From JAVKDP01 sp040222185 (lineage in GTDB: Bacteria; Bacteroidota; Rhodothermia; Balneolales; Balneolaceae): a stretch of 47,360 nucleotides of DNA. The notes beneath the pieces are model-generated. The model had not been told where the DNA came from. It did no database searches and saw nothing but the letters and a program-made list of their open reading frames with translations. The translations under genes and the position numbers were made by a program. Of the stretch, positions 1 through 8,663 are shown in pieces; positions within the stretch are counted from its first letter, which is position 1; every line of letters starts with the position of its first letter. The stretch spans positions 1 through 47,360 of the forward strand of contig JAVKDP010000040.1 of assembly GCA_040222185.1 (NCBI GenBank), written 5' to 3'.

Positions 1-27
1 CTCAATACTCTATCACTCATATTCATC

Positions 28-963
28 ATGGATCGTAAGAAGTTCTTTACGCTTGGGTCTGCATCAATTGCAGCAGCAGCGTTACCAATAAACCTGGATT
101 CTGGTTCTCAAACCGAAAAGCGCTGGCAAAATGGTGCAAGCCCCTGGCCAATTTGCCTGGATACTTACACCATCCTTCCTGCATCAATGGAAGATAAAGT
201 TGAATTCGCTGCCAAAGCAGGTTATGATGCCATCGAGCCCTGGGACAGAGAACTTATTCAGTATGAAAAGGACGGCGGCGATGTAGAAAAGCTTGGCGAA
301 AGAATTAAAGAACTGGGATTATTTGTACCAAGCGTCATCGGGCTTTGGAATGCAATACCTCCAAATGAAGATGATTTCCAGGCTTCTCTTGAGGGTACCC
401 GAAACCGAATGCGCCTTGCTAAAGCCATAGGTTCTGAACATATCCAAACCATCCCAAATACTGTTGGTGAAGGATATGATATTCAACAGGTTGCTAAAAG
501 ATACCACCAGGTTATCGAGATTGGGATAAATGAATTTGGACTAAAGCCGTCTCTTGTTTTTGTAACGCACTTTCCACTTAAAACTATGGGACAGGCCATG
601 CAAGTGGCCCTGGATGCCAATCATCCTGAAGCATCAATCATACCTGATACATACCATATGTACATAGGCGGTGGTGGCTTTGAGGGACTCAAATTAATGA
701 AGGGTAGTTCTATCAGTATTTTTCAATTCGCTGATGCACCAGGGTTTCTTCCTGCTGACCAACTTGAGGATAAACACCGGGTATTTCCGGGTGATGGAGT
801 ACTTCCTTTGCCTCAAATTCTCAGAGATTTATATGCTACTGGGTTCCGTGGATGTATTTCCCTGGAACTTTATAACCCGGATTACCACAAACGTGATTTA
901 TTTGAAGTAGCACAAGAAGGATTTGAGAAAACCCTCGCGGTTATTAAAGAAGCCGGAGTTTAA
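28..963 (+). CDS. Sugar phosphate isomerase/epimerase-like TIM-barrel protein, exported
   Basis: A 311-residue protein of the xylose isomerase-like TIM-barrel superfamily. Seen: a hydrophobic N-terminus after RKKFF, resembling a weak twin-arginine signal with Lys in place of the second Arg and an Ala-rich core at about residues 9-20. It is followed by barrel motifs: DTYT near 45, a GYDAIEPWD strand near 65, THFP near 180, PDTYHMY near 208 and a C-terminal GCISLELYNPDY strand carrying the usual metal-ligand Glu. Family members isomerise or epimerise sugars with a divalent metal; the substrate cannot be told from sequence. A lipoprotein gene follows two bases after the stop, so the two are probably co-transcribed. 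Only 27 bases precede the start here, so the promoter is not visible. Fold confident, reaction unknown. Confidence 0.8.
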   Translation: MDRKKFFTLGSASIAAAALPINLDSGSQTEKRWQNGASPWPICLDTYTILPASMEDKVEFAAKAGYDAIEPWDRELIQYEKDGGDVEKLGERIKELGLFVPSVIGLWNAIPPNEDDFQASLEGTRNRMRLAKAIGSEHIQTIPNTVGEGYDIQQVAKRYHQVIEIGINEFGLKPSLVFVTHFPLKTMGQAMQVALDANHPEASIIPDTYHMYIGGGGFEGLKLMKGSSISIFQFADAPGFLPADQLEDKHRVFPGDGVLPLPQILRDLYATGFRGCISLELYNPDYHKRDLFEVAQEGFEKTLAVIKEAGV

Positions 964-964
964 C

Positions 965-2182
965 ATGAGAGCTGAACTATCCATATTAGTAACATTCTTT
1001 ATCATTTTAACTTCCTGCAAAAGCTCAGAAATTACCTCTTCAGTAAAAGAAGAAGTAATTTTCCGATATGCACAAATTAACCCAAATGATAGTCTGATCT
1101 TGGGAGAGGCAATCACCCCTTTTGCCATATATGGTACCACAACTCAAGAAAACGCTTTAAAAATTGGCATGTCATATCCAGGGGTTGAGTCAGTTACCAG
1201 CCATTTCGATATAGACTCATCTATTACCGATATGATTTTTTCTTATCAGTTTACATACGATTTTCAGAAGCAGCTAAAAGAATATACTGAAGAGCTAGGT
1301 AAGCCCACATTTAGTAATGACATAGAAAGTGAGGTTTATCTGTGGGAGGATTTTAAAACCAGATTTCAACTCATTAAAACCTTTGGTGGTTCAGATACTC
1401 TTATGTATTCAATACTATCCGATAAGGAATCGTCTTTTATCTCGGGCATCTCCTATGCTTCTCTTAAGAATTATAGAGTAAAGCCTACGATCCATGATGT
1501 TCTTACTTTCACTAAGATTTGGAGCATCATCGGGGGGGTGGATATAGGTTTGAAAGCCCGTTTAAAGCAAACTAGTGACAGTACAAATCTTATTCTAATA
1601 AACACACTAATTGATCACCATTTTCAAGACAAAGTATTGTTCCAATATGCACTAGAGTACATGGATCAGGAATTTGATGACCAGATGTTTGAGGAACTTT
1701 CTGCTTGGCTTTTTAGCGATTGGTCCAAAGAAATTATTTACAAAACGGATTCTTTTGAACCAGAACTAAGCCTGGAAGAATACGCTAGTAGTTTAGAAAA
1801 GGAAGTGCCACCACAAGATCGACTTATTGCAATGTATCGGTTTGTCGAGGCTAATAAGGCAGGGGAGTTTTTCTTCAAAATTGAAGACGCAACAAATGTT
1901 ATTATTTCAAAACTTAATGCAATAGTTGAGAATACAGACTTAAACTATATATCTCCAACTAGTGCGGAACGAATGCAGCAAATCTCAAACTATAATCTCG
2001 GGACCCTAGTATCTTTTTTATGGAGAATGCAACCAATTACGATTGACCAAATTAATCAGAATACAGAAGCTTACACCTCCACTTCTGGTAAACTATATGT
2101 AGATTCATACTCTGACGCTATTGTACATGCACTAAAAAAAGCAGGTGATAAAGTGTTGGCGGAACTTACAAAGGCTTACTAA
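965..2182 (+). CDS. Hypothetical lipoprotein
   Basis: A 405-residue protein of unknown function. I chose the ATG at 965 rather than an upstream in-frame start at 923 because it begins a clear lipoprotein signal: MRAELSILV, a hydrophobic stretch, then lipobox LTSC with Cys18. The upstream start would place 14 charged residues in front and overlap the preceding gene. The rest is mixed alpha/beta with an acidic tendency and no motif I recognise. It should be anchored to a membrane on the periplasmic side. It starts two bases after the isomerase-like gene and probably shares its transcript. Confidence 0.75.
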   Translation: MRAELSILVTFFIILTSCKSSEITSSVKEEVIFRYAQINPNDSLILGEAITPFAIYGTTTQENALKIGMSYPGVESVTSHFDIDSSITDMIFSYQFTYDFQKQLKEYTEELGKPTFSNDIESEVYLWEDFKTRFQLIKTFGGSDTLMYSILSDKESSFISGISYASLKNYRVKPTIHDVLTFTKIWSIIGGVDIGLKARLKQTSDSTNLILINTLIDHHFQDKVLFQYALEYMDQEFDDQMFEELSAWLFSDWSKEIIYKTDSFEPELSLEEYASSLEKEVPPQDRLIAMYRFVEANKAGEFFFKIEDATNVIISKLNAIVENTDLNYISPTSAERMQQISNYNLGTLVSFLWRMQPITIDQINQNTEAYTSTSGKLYVDSYSDAIVHALKKAGDKVLAELTKAY

Positions 2183-2189
2183 TACTCAG

Positions 2190-2618
2190 TTATTTAACAA
2201 CTGTAATTACACCATCAAAGTTGGCAATTATGAAATTACTCACCCCACCTGGTGTATCATCATTAATATCCCATTTGAAATCGGCGCCACCTATTAAGAT
2301 TTGATCGCATCCAAGCTCTTTAGCGGTTTCTACGATCACTTCACCAGGACTACCTATCCGTACTTCAAGTTCTGGTTCCACCTTTGAGCGTGATTCAGAA
2401 TCAAAGAGATATTTCGCCATTTCTACAATGCCCAGCGCCACATCTTCATTCTTTTTTTCATCGGCTACAACCAGAATGGTGACTTTGGGTTTTTCTGTTA
2501 ATACAGAGCTTAAAACTCCTGCATGTTTAACTGCTTCGCTTGCATATACGCTACCATTAGTAGCTATCAACCAGTTTGATGGAAAACTCATAACCCTTTC
2601 ATTTTTAGTTCGTGCCAT
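2190..2618 (-). CDS. Universal stress protein (UspA) family protein
   Basis: A 142-residue single-domain Usp fold. Seen: an N-terminal strand WLIATNGSVYASEAVKHA, typical of the Usp nucleotide pocket but with Asn where many members have Asp. Next comes VTILVVAD, then the RIGSPGEVIVETAKELGCDQILIGG segment typical of the family. The usual Gly-x2-Gly-x9-Gly-Ser ATP loop is degenerate (GGADFKWDINDDTPGGVSN), so ATP binding is doubtful. Usp proteins are cytoplasmic stress-linked modulators. An internal ATG 10 codons downstream (MSFPSNW) is an alternative start. It is convergent with the upstream lipoprotein gene, with only 7 bases between them. Confidence 0.75.
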   Translation of the reverse strand: MARTKNERVMSFPSNWLIATNGSVYASEAVKHAGVLSSVLTEKPKVTILVVADEKKNEDVALGIVEMAKYLFDSESRSKVEPELEVRIGSPGEVIVETAKELGCDQILIGGADFKWDINDDTPGGVSNFIIANFDGVITVVK

Positions 2619-2682
2619 TTTAAGACTTGTACTACTTAGTTGAAATTAGAAAAGTACCGCTGAAACCCATTTATAACATTCC

Positions 2683-2690
2683 TATCTTTG
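2683..2690 (+). promoter_or_regulatory. Bacteroidetes-type -7 box TATCTTTG before the CCA-adding enzyme gene
   Basis: TATCTTTG at 2683-2690 matches the TAnnTTTG -7 consensus known for Bacteroidetes housekeeping promoters. It ends 6 bases before the ATG at 2697, so transcription would begin at or next to the start codon and the mRNA would be nearly leaderless. I found no well-placed -33 TTG, so this is a moderate call. Confidence 0.4.
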
Positions 2691-2696
2691 CGTGCT

Positions 2697-4145
2697 ATGA
2701 ATTTTGAGCACCAAATACCTGAACAGCACAAATCTGTTTTCGAAACAGTTCATAAGGCTGCGGAATCGTTAAACCAACCCGTTTACGTAGTAGGCGGGTA
2801 TGTTCGCGATTATTATCTAAATCGTTTGAAAGAAGAGCCCGACATCGACTTTGTTACACTTGGTTCCGGAATTATTTTAGCAGAAAAAGTTCATAGCAAT
2901 ATCCCAGGTTCTCACCTTTCTGTTTTTAAACAATTTGGAACAGCACAAGTAAAGGTTGGATCACTTGAACTGGAATTTGTTGGAGCCAGAAAAGAGAGTT
3001 ACCGCAGAGACTCTCGCAAGCCTATTGTAGAAGATGGAACCCTGGAGGATGATCAGCTACGTCGGGACTTAACAATTAATGCACTTTCATGGTCATTAAA
3101 TGGAGATCACATCGGACTGCTCAAAGATCCTTTTGGCGGGCTTAAAGATTTAAAAGACCGGGTTATCAGAACGCCTATTGACCCTGAGAAGACTTTTGAT
3201 GACGATCCATTAAGAATGATGCGAGCGATCCGTTTCGCTACACAGTTGCACTTCGATATTGCTGATGAAACGCTTGCAGCTATAACTAAAATGGCTGATC
3301 GGATTAATATTATTTCCAAAGAACGGATTATCGATGAGCTCAATAAAATTATAAAATCACCAGTTCCGTCTATTGGTTTTGCTTACCTGTTTAAAACGGG
3401 TTTACTTAAAGAGTTCTTTCCTGAGATGCACAATTTATATGGTGTGAAGGAAGTAAATGGTCATCGCCACAAAGATAATTTCTGGCATACGCTCAAGGTC
3501 CTCGATAATGTAGCGATGGTGAGTGATGATCTCTGGCTTAGATGGGCTGCTATCATGCACGATATAGCCAAGCCTCCTACCCAAAGATATGAGCCTCAAC
3601 ATGGTTGGACTTTTCATGGACATGATGCCCTTGGGGCAAAATGGACTAAAAACATCTTTAGGCGACTTGGTTTACCTTTAGACGAACGTATGCAGTATGT
3701 GCGTAAATTGGTTCGCCTTCATTTACGTCCTATAGCCCTCGTATCTGATATTGTTAGTGATAGTGCTGTGCGGCGACTTATCTTTGACGCCGGGAATGAT
3801 GTAGATGATTTAATGACCTTATGCAGGGCAGATATCACCAGTAAAAATGAAAAAAAGGTAAAACAGTTCCTTAAAAATTTTGAACTCGTTGAGCAAAAAA
3901 TCATTGAGGTTGAAAGAAAGGATAGAATCCGAAACTGGAAAAATCCTTTAACCGGTGAAGAAATCATGAAAGCCCTGGATATTCCGCCATCTAAGATTGT
4001 TGGAGATATAAAAACAGGTATAAAAGATGCTATTCTTAATGGAGAAATCCCGAATGATCATGACGCAGCATTTCAATATATGATGACAAATAAAGACGCC
4101 TTTCTAAACAAAGCATCTGATTCAGTTAAAGAGGGGCCTGATTGA
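2697..4145 (+). CDS. CCA-adding enzyme / tRNA nucleotidyltransferase with HD domain
   Basis: This protein is expected to add or repair the 3' CCA end of tRNAs. Seen: a class II nucleotidyltransferase head with VVGGYVRDYYL and the metal-binding pair DIDF, then RRDLTINAL and the DPLRMMRAIRFATQL segment of the neck. A C-terminal HD hydrolase domain follows, with HRHKDNFWHTLKVLDN and MHDIAKP. The architecture fits the bacterial CCA/poly(A) polymerase family with HD. An in-frame TTG at 2688 lies inside the putative -7 box, so I prefer the ATG at 2697 (482 residues). The stop overlaps the ispE start (TGATG), indicating translational coupling. CCA-adding versus poly(A) polymerase cannot be settled from sequence, but no other candidate is in the window. 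Confidence 0.88.
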   Translation: MNFEHQIPEQHKSVFETVHKAAESLNQPVYVVGGYVRDYYLNRLKEEPDIDFVTLGSGIILAEKVHSNIPGSHLSVFKQFGTAQVKVGSLELEFVGARKESYRRDSRKPIVEDGTLEDDQLRRDLTINALSWSLNGDHIGLLKDPFGGLKDLKDRVIRTPIDPEKTFDDDPLRMMRAIRFATQLHFDIADETLAAITKMADRINIISKERIIDELNKIIKSPVPSIGFAYLFKTGLLKEFFPEMHNLYGVKEVNGHRHKDNFWHTLKVLDNVAMVSDDLWLRWAAIMHDIAKPPTQRYEPQHGWTFHGHDALGAKWTKNIFRRLGLPLDERMQYVRKLVRLHLRPIALVSDIVSDSAVRRLIFDAGNDVDDLMTLCRADITSKNEKKVKQFLKNFELVEQKIIEVERKDRIRNWKNPLTGEEIMKALDIPPSKIVGDIKTGIKDAILNGEIPNDHDAAFQYMMTNKDAFLNKASDSVKEGPD

Positions 4146-5026
4146 TGAAAGAACTATATGTTTCGGACTCTTTCGCAAAGATTAATCTTGGGCTGAACGT
4201 ACTAGAGAGGCTGCCAAATGGATATCATACTATTGAGTCTGGTTTTTGCTTTATAGAATGGAGTGATCGCTTTGAGGTTACCCCATCAAGCCATATGGAA
4301 CTTGTAATGAGTGATGATAAAATCCCGGTTGATGACTCTAATCTCATCGTTAAAGCTATAAAGCTCCTTCAAAAAGAAGCGGGCCTCAGAGACGAATATT
4401 CGATCAAAGTTCAAAAAAGAATCCCGGCTGGTGCAGGGCTCGGAGGAGGTAGCAGTAATGCTGCCACTACTTTGAGAATGATCAATAAAATTTCGAATCT
4501 TGGATTATCGATTGACGACCTCGCACTTCTTGGGAAAAAACTAGGGGCTGATGTCCCTTTCTTCGTTCATGGCAAGCCAGGGTTTGGAACCGGGCTGGGA
4601 GATGATATTGAACCAATGGATATTCAACCAGATGCTTTTATTGTGACCGCTTTCCCTAATATAGAAAGCAAAACACCTGAGGCTTACCAGTTTTGTGAAC
4701 CTAATCCAGAGCCAGATTTTTCTCTGAGATCTGTCCTTTTAGAGGATGATATTGATGACTGGCATTATCTGCTTCAAAACGATCTTGAGCCTGCCGTTTT
4801 TCCTCGTTTAGAACTTGTTGGAAACCTGAAAGATCAACTCTATGAGTTTGGCGCGAGCTACGCTTCAATGAGCGGAAGCGGTTCCAGTGTTTTCGGGGTA
4901 TTTAGACAGGATTTTGTTGCAATTCATGCATATGAATCGTTTCATAAACTCGGCTTTTTGGCTAACCTGACCAAGCCAAATTTCAAGCCTGATTTAGGAG
5001 TATACAAGAAAGAAATAGATTTTTAA
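4145..5026 (+). CDS. ispE: 4-diphosphocytidyl-2-C-methyl-D-erythritol kinase
   Basis: GHMP kinase of the non-mevalonate (MEP) isoprenoid pathway. It phosphorylates 4-diphosphocytidyl-2-C-methylerythritol with ATP in the cytoplasm. Seen: N-terminal SFAKINLGLNVL and GYHTIESGF, the ATP loop PAGAGLGGGSSNAA near residues 95-108, GADVPFFVHG near 137, and the C-terminal SMSGSGSSVFG motif. Its 293 residues are normal for the family. The ATG at 4145 overlaps the stop of the upstream CCA-enzyme gene, which favours it over the in-frame TTG at 4142. Cotranscription with the tRNA enzyme is likely, though the functions are unrelated. Confidence 0.95.
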   Translation: MKELYVSDSFAKINLGLNVLERLPNGYHTIESGFCFIEWSDRFEVTPSSHMELVMSDDKIPVDDSNLIVKAIKLLQKEAGLRDEYSIKVQKRIPAGAGLGGGSSNAATTLRMINKISNLGLSIDDLALLGKKLGADVPFFVHGKPGFGTGLGDDIEPMDIQPDAFIVTAFPNIESKTPEAYQFCEPNPEPDFSLRSVLLEDDIDDWHYLLQNDLEPAVFPRLELVGNLKDQLYEFGASYASMSGSGSSVFGVFRQDFVAIHAYESFHKLGFLANLTKPNFKPDLGVYKKEIDF

Positions 5027-5081
5027 GAGAAGCATTATCAAATACTTAAAAGATTTACCGAATTAATAAGATTTTAAATAA

Positions 5082-7562
5082 ATGAGCAATAAGAAATTAA
5101 CAAAAGATGTAGCCGTGCGCTCCGGCATGAACAAAGACTCTCTTCGTGAGGATATAAAACTTCATTTACGTCACACTCTTGCGAAAGATGAGTTCTCAAA
5201 AACTAATTGGGACAACTATAGAAGTGTCGTTTTAACCATTATGGATCGTCTGCATGATCGATGGATTAATACTCAGCAACATTACCATTCCTCAGGGTCA
5301 AAGCGTGTGTACTATTTGTCAATGGAATACCTGATTGGCCGCTTACTCGACAATATGGTCGTGAACCTGAACGTCCAGGATGAAGTGGCTGAAGCCTGCG
5401 CAGACCTGGGACTTGATTATGATGATATCAGAAGTGCAGAATGGGATGCTGGACTTGGAAATGGCGGGCTCGGTCGCCTTGCAGCATGCTTCCTCGATTC
5501 AATGGCAACATTGGGAGTTCCTGCTATTGGTTATGGACTTCGATACGATTACGGAATTTTCTACCAGACTATAGAAAACGGTTTCCAAATTGAAAAACCG
5601 GATCTTTGGCTGCGTTATGGTAATCCATGGGATGTTGTTCGCCCTAAAATTCAATACCCTGTCGAATTTTACGGACACCAGAATATGTCTCATAATGGTA
5701 ACGGTGAACTCGAATACCAATGGGAGAATACTAAAAAAGTTCTTGCCGTTGCTTACGATACACCTATTCCAGGATACGATAACGGAATTGTAAATAACCT
5801 GAGACTTTGGAAGGCCGAGTCTGATACCGCTATTGATCTTCAGAGCTTTAACCAGGGGCAGTACATTGATGCTGTTCGAGATAACCAGCTTGAGCAAAAC
5901 ATTACCAGGGTTCTTTATCCAAACGACAAGATGTTTGTTGGTCAGGAGTTAAGGTTGAAACAAGAGTATTTCCTTGTTTCTGCTTCTATGCAGGATATTA
6001 TCCGTCGTTTCAAAAACCAAACGGACGACTGGACTAAGCTCCCGGAAAAAGTAGCTATCCAGTGTAATGATACTCACCCAAACCTTGCCATTCCTGAATT
6101 AATGCGCGTGCTCCTGGATGATGTTGGTATGACATGGGAAAAAGCATGGGATATTACTGTAAAAACCATGGCGTATACAAACCATACGCTTTTGCCGGAA
6201 GCCCTTGAAAAATGGCCAGTATCATTAGTGAGAAGCCTTCTTCCTCGCCACTTGAATATTATTTTTGAGATCAACCGAAGATTCATGGATAGTATTAAGG
6301 TTAAATTCGGTGACGACAGAAATCGAATGGGTAGAATGAGCATTGTTGGAGATGGTGAGAATCCGGTAATTCACATGGCTCACCTTGGAATTGTTGGCGC
6401 TAAAAAGGTAAATGGAGTGGCTGCGCTTCACTCACGGTTACTCAAAGATTCTATGTTCAAGGACTTTGATGAAATGTATCCGGATAAGTTCACCAATAAA
6501 ACGAATGGTATCACACCACGAAGATGGTTGAAGCAGTGTAACACTGAGCTCTCTGCTCTTATAACAGATACTATTGGTGACAAGTGGATTACTGACCTGG
6601 ATGACCTGAAAAAACTTGAAAAGTTTGCTTCAGATAAAAAATTCCAGAAAAAATTCGCTGACATCAAGCTTACTAATAAGAAGAAACTGGCGGAGTATAT
6701 AAAAACCGAAATGAATATTGATGTAGATCCAGCGTCTATGTTTGATATTCAGATCAAGAGAATACATGAGTATAAACGTCAATTGATGGCAGCTCTTCAT
6801 GTAATCACTTTATATAACAGAATTAAAGCAAACCCTGACCTGGATGTTGCTCCGCGTACAGTAATCTTTGGCGGTAAAGCGGCTCCGGGCTATACAATGG
6901 CTAAGCAACATATCAAGCTGATTAATGCCATCGGTGAAAAAGTGAATAATGATCCGGATGTTAAAGATAAACTGAAGTGTATCTTCCTGGAGAATTACAG
7001 GGTAACACTGGCTGAAATGATGATTCCTGCCGCTAATTTATCTGAGCAGATCTCCACTGCAGGTATGGAAGCTTCCGGTACAGGAAATATGAAATTTACC
7101 ATGAATGGTGCTCTCACTATCGGAACACTTGATGGTGCAAATGTTGAAATCAAAGAAGAGGTTGGAGATGAAAACATTTTCATCTTTGGACTTACTGTTG
7201 AGGAAGTAGATGAGCTTCGAAGAAGCGGTTATAATCCTCAAACATATTATCATGCCAATGCGGAGCTCAAAAAAGCTCTTGATCAAATTCGTGATGGCTT
7301 CTTCTCTCCTGAAGATAAGCAGCTTTTTGCGCCGATTATTTCTGCACTACTTGAACAAGGAGATTACTTCATGGTACTTGCTGACTATGAAGCCTATGTT
7401 AAAGAGCAGGAAAATGTTGAAAAGGTGTATAAGAATGAAGAAGAATGGAACCGAATGGCCATTATCAATATGGCTAATGTTGGAAAGTTCTCCAGCGACA
7501 GAACCATCAAGGATTACAATGATGAAATCTGGGGTTCTGAACTCGTTAATTTAAAAAAGTAA
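5082..7562 (+). CDS. glgP: Glycogen/alpha-glucan phosphorylase
   Basis: GT35 phosphorylase that releases glucose-1-phosphate from glycogen or maltodextrin ends in the cytoplasm. The 826 residues match the full-length family. Seen: YYLSMEYLIGR near 80, GLGNGGLGRLAACF near 128-141, the NDTHPNLAIPELMR segment near 330, TKNGITPRRW-like near 478, and the C-terminal pyridoxal phosphate site EASGTGNMKFTMNGA. Its MK lysine, at about residue 671, is the expected Schiff-base residue. No N-terminal regulatory extension is seen, so eukaryote-style phosphorylation control is unlikely. A strong terminator follows directly. Confidence 0.96.
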   Translation: MSNKKLTKDVAVRSGMNKDSLREDIKLHLRHTLAKDEFSKTNWDNYRSVVLTIMDRLHDRWINTQQHYHSSGSKRVYYLSMEYLIGRLLDNMVVNLNVQDEVAEACADLGLDYDDIRSAEWDAGLGNGGLGRLAACFLDSMATLGVPAIGYGLRYDYGIFYQTIENGFQIEKPDLWLRYGNPWDVVRPKIQYPVEFYGHQNMSHNGNGELEYQWENTKKVLAVAYDTPIPGYDNGIVNNLRLWKAESDTAIDLQSFNQGQYIDAVRDNQLEQNITRVLYPNDKMFVGQELRLKQEYFLVSASMQDIIRRFKNQTDDWTKLPEKVAIQCNDTHPNLAIPELMRVLLDDVGMTWEKAWDITVKTMAYTNHTLLPEALEKWPVSLVRSLLPRHLNIIFEINRRFMDSIKVKFGDDRNRMGRMSIVGDGENPVIHMAHLGIVGAKKVNGVAALHSRLLKDSMFKDFDEMYPDKFTNKTNGITPRRWLKQCNTELSALITDTIGDKWITDLDDLKKLEKFASDKKFQKKFADIKLTNKKKLAEYIKTEMNIDVDPASMFDIQIKRIHEYKRQLMAALHVITLYNRIKANPDLDVAPRTVIFGGKAAPGYTMAKQHIKLINAIGEKVNNDPDVKDKLKCIFLENYRVTLAEMMIPAANLSEQISTAGMEASGTGNMKFTMNGALTIGTLDGANVEIKEEVGDENIFIFGLTVEEVDELRRSGYNPQTYYHANAELKKALDQIRDGFFSPEDKQLFAPIISALLEQGDYFMVLADYEAYVKEQENVEKVYKNEEEWNRMAIINMANVGKFSSDRTIKDYNDEIWGSELVNLKK

Positions 7563-7583
7563 GCCTTTACTTTTTGGATTTTG

Positions 7584-7617
7584 AACCTGGCTGGTATAAT
7601 CCTGGCCAGGTTTTTTT
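7584..7617 (+). terminator. Intrinsic terminator after glgP
   Basis: Perfect 8-bp stem AACCTGGC (7584-7591) with GCCAGGTT (7605-7612), 13-nt loop, followed by a run of T at 7611-7617. It lies 21 bases after the glgP stop, so the downstream ECF sigma gene needs its own promoter. Confidence 0.85.
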
Positions 7618-7671
7618 ATTTCCCTGATTCCTCTCTTTCCGGGAAAGAATCGTGCAAGCTTTTCCATCAGC

Positions 7672-7681
7672 TTTCGTCTAA
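7672..7681 (+). promoter_or_regulatory. Candidate ECF-type promoter -10 element before the sigma gene
   Basis: TTTCGTCTAA at 7672-7681 contains CGTCTAA, which resembles the -10 element of many ECF sigma promoters. The same ten bases recur before the next gene (8304-8313), suggesting autoregulation. The -35 region is unclear; a TTTTC block lies upstream of both copies. The box ends 10 bases before the ATG at 7691, or 19 bases before the ATG at 7700 if that is the true start. Confidence 0.45.
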
Positions 7682-7690
7682 ATTGGAGAC

Positions 7691-8281
7691 ATGTCCAGGA
7701 TGGAAGAACATAAATTCATACAAAAGCTTAGAGCCGGAGATAGGGGTGCTTTTAATGAGCTGGTATTAGCTCATAAAGACGCTATTTTAAACGTCTGTTA
7801 TGGGTATGTAAAAAATGCTGATGAAGCCGAGGATTTAACCCAGGAAGTATTTTTAGAAGTTTATAAAACAATCTCAAAGTTCCAGGAGCAATCCGCTCTT
7901 TCAACCTGGATGTACAGGATTGCTGTTTCGAAGTCATTAGATGCACTTAAACATAAAAAAAGCAAAAAGAGAGCTGCTTTTTTTGAAAAGCGTACTCGAT
8001 CTGAATCGGCAGATCTTGAAATGGAACAGAAGGCTGGAGACTCTCCCGACCCTGAAGCAACACTTGAACAAAAGCAACAAAGAGAATTTATTGATCATTG
8101 CCTGATGCAACTAGCCGAAACTCAACGAACAGCTTTTATATTAAGCCAACAGGATGGGTTAAGCTATAAGGAAATAGCCGATGTGATGGATAAAAGTCTA
8201 TCGTCTGTAGAATCTTTGGTACATCGTTCAAAGCAATCTTTAAGAAAAATTATGACGGAACTATATAGAGACTACTTCTAA
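7691..8281 (+). CDS. RNA polymerase ECF sigma factor
   Basis: Sigma-70 family, ECF group, 196 residues. Seen: region 2 with GAFNELVLAHKDAILNVCYGYV, DEAEDLTQEVFLEVYKTI and STWMYRIAVSKSLDALK, a charged linker, and region 4 with QRTAFILSQQDGLSYKEIADVMDKSLSSVESLVHRSKQSLRK. It should direct polymerase to a small stress regulon. A second in-frame ATG at 7700 is a good alternative start. From there the distance to the upstream TTTCGTCTAA box is the same 19 bases as for the following gene, whereas from 7691 the GGAG sequence is only 2 bases away. The downstream genes encode a small single-pass protein and a Spy/CpxP-like periplasmic protein, so a membrane-signalling module is likely. Confidence 0.92.
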   Translation: MSRMEEHKFIQKLRAGDRGAFNELVLAHKDAILNVCYGYVKNADEAEDLTQEVFLEVYKTISKFQEQSALSTWMYRIAVSKSLDALKHKKSKKRAAFFEKRTRSESADLEMEQKAGDSPDPEATLEQKQQREFIDHCLMQLAETQRTAFILSQQDGLSYKEIADVMDKSLSSVESLVHRSKQSLRKIMTELYRDYF

Positions 8282-8303
8282 GACCACAGGTTTTCAAAAA
8301 CCT

Positions 8304-8313
8304 TTTCGTCTAA
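8304..8313 (+). promoter_or_regulatory. Second copy of the candidate ECF promoter element
   Basis: TTTCGTCTAA at 8304-8313 is identical to the ten bases before the sigma gene and lies 19 bases before the ATG at 8332. It may drive the anti-sigma-like and periplasmic genes under the same sigma factor. Inferred from the repeat only. Confidence 0.42.
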
Positions 8314-8331
8314 CTATCTAACGAGTAAATC

Positions 8332-8655
8332 ATGAAAAATAAAAACGACATACAAAAACATATAGACAAGCTGCTAGAAAGCGCTGAAGAAGGAGAGAAG
8401 ATTACTACCAGCGCTTCTTTTATGGATAGCCTGAACTCTAAACTTGATGCACTTGATCAAACTCCACAAGCAGCAAAAGTATACTCCATGAATGTACTTC
8501 TTAAATATGCTGCTATCTTTTTAATTATAGTATTAAATGTAGGTGTCGTAGCTACTCAGTTTGGAAGTACAACTACAGTAGAAATTGAATCCAGTGATAC
8601 TATTTCTGAGTTTTCAGATGAGTATTTTCCTGACTATACTACATACACGGAGTAG
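8332..8655 (+). CDS. Small single-pass membrane protein, putative anti-sigma factor
   Basis: A 107-residue protein I do not recognise by family. Seen: a charged cytoplasmic-type N-terminus (1-52) with short helices, including KHIDKLLESAEEGEKI and FMDSLNSKLDAL. One membrane segment at about 55-77 and a short acidic periplasmic tail follow. Size, topology and position directly after an ECF sigma gene and before a Spy/CpxP-like gene match CnrY-like anti-sigma factors. In those, a short cytoplasmic helix pair holds the sigma factor at the membrane. There is no zinc-binding HxxxCxxC motif. The anti-sigma role is inferred from context. Confidence 0.6.
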   Translation: MKNKNDIQKHIDKLLESAEEGEKITTSASFMDSLNSKLDALDQTPQAAKVYSMNVLLKYAAIFLIIVLNVGVVATQFGSTTTVEIESSDTISEFSDEYFPDYTTYTE

Positions 8656-8663
8656 GTAACGAT

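Noticed and set aside
7581..7769. 62-codon + strand ORF between glgP and the sigma gene
   Set aside because: It overlaps the terminator and the candidate sigma promoter, and has no recognisable protein features.
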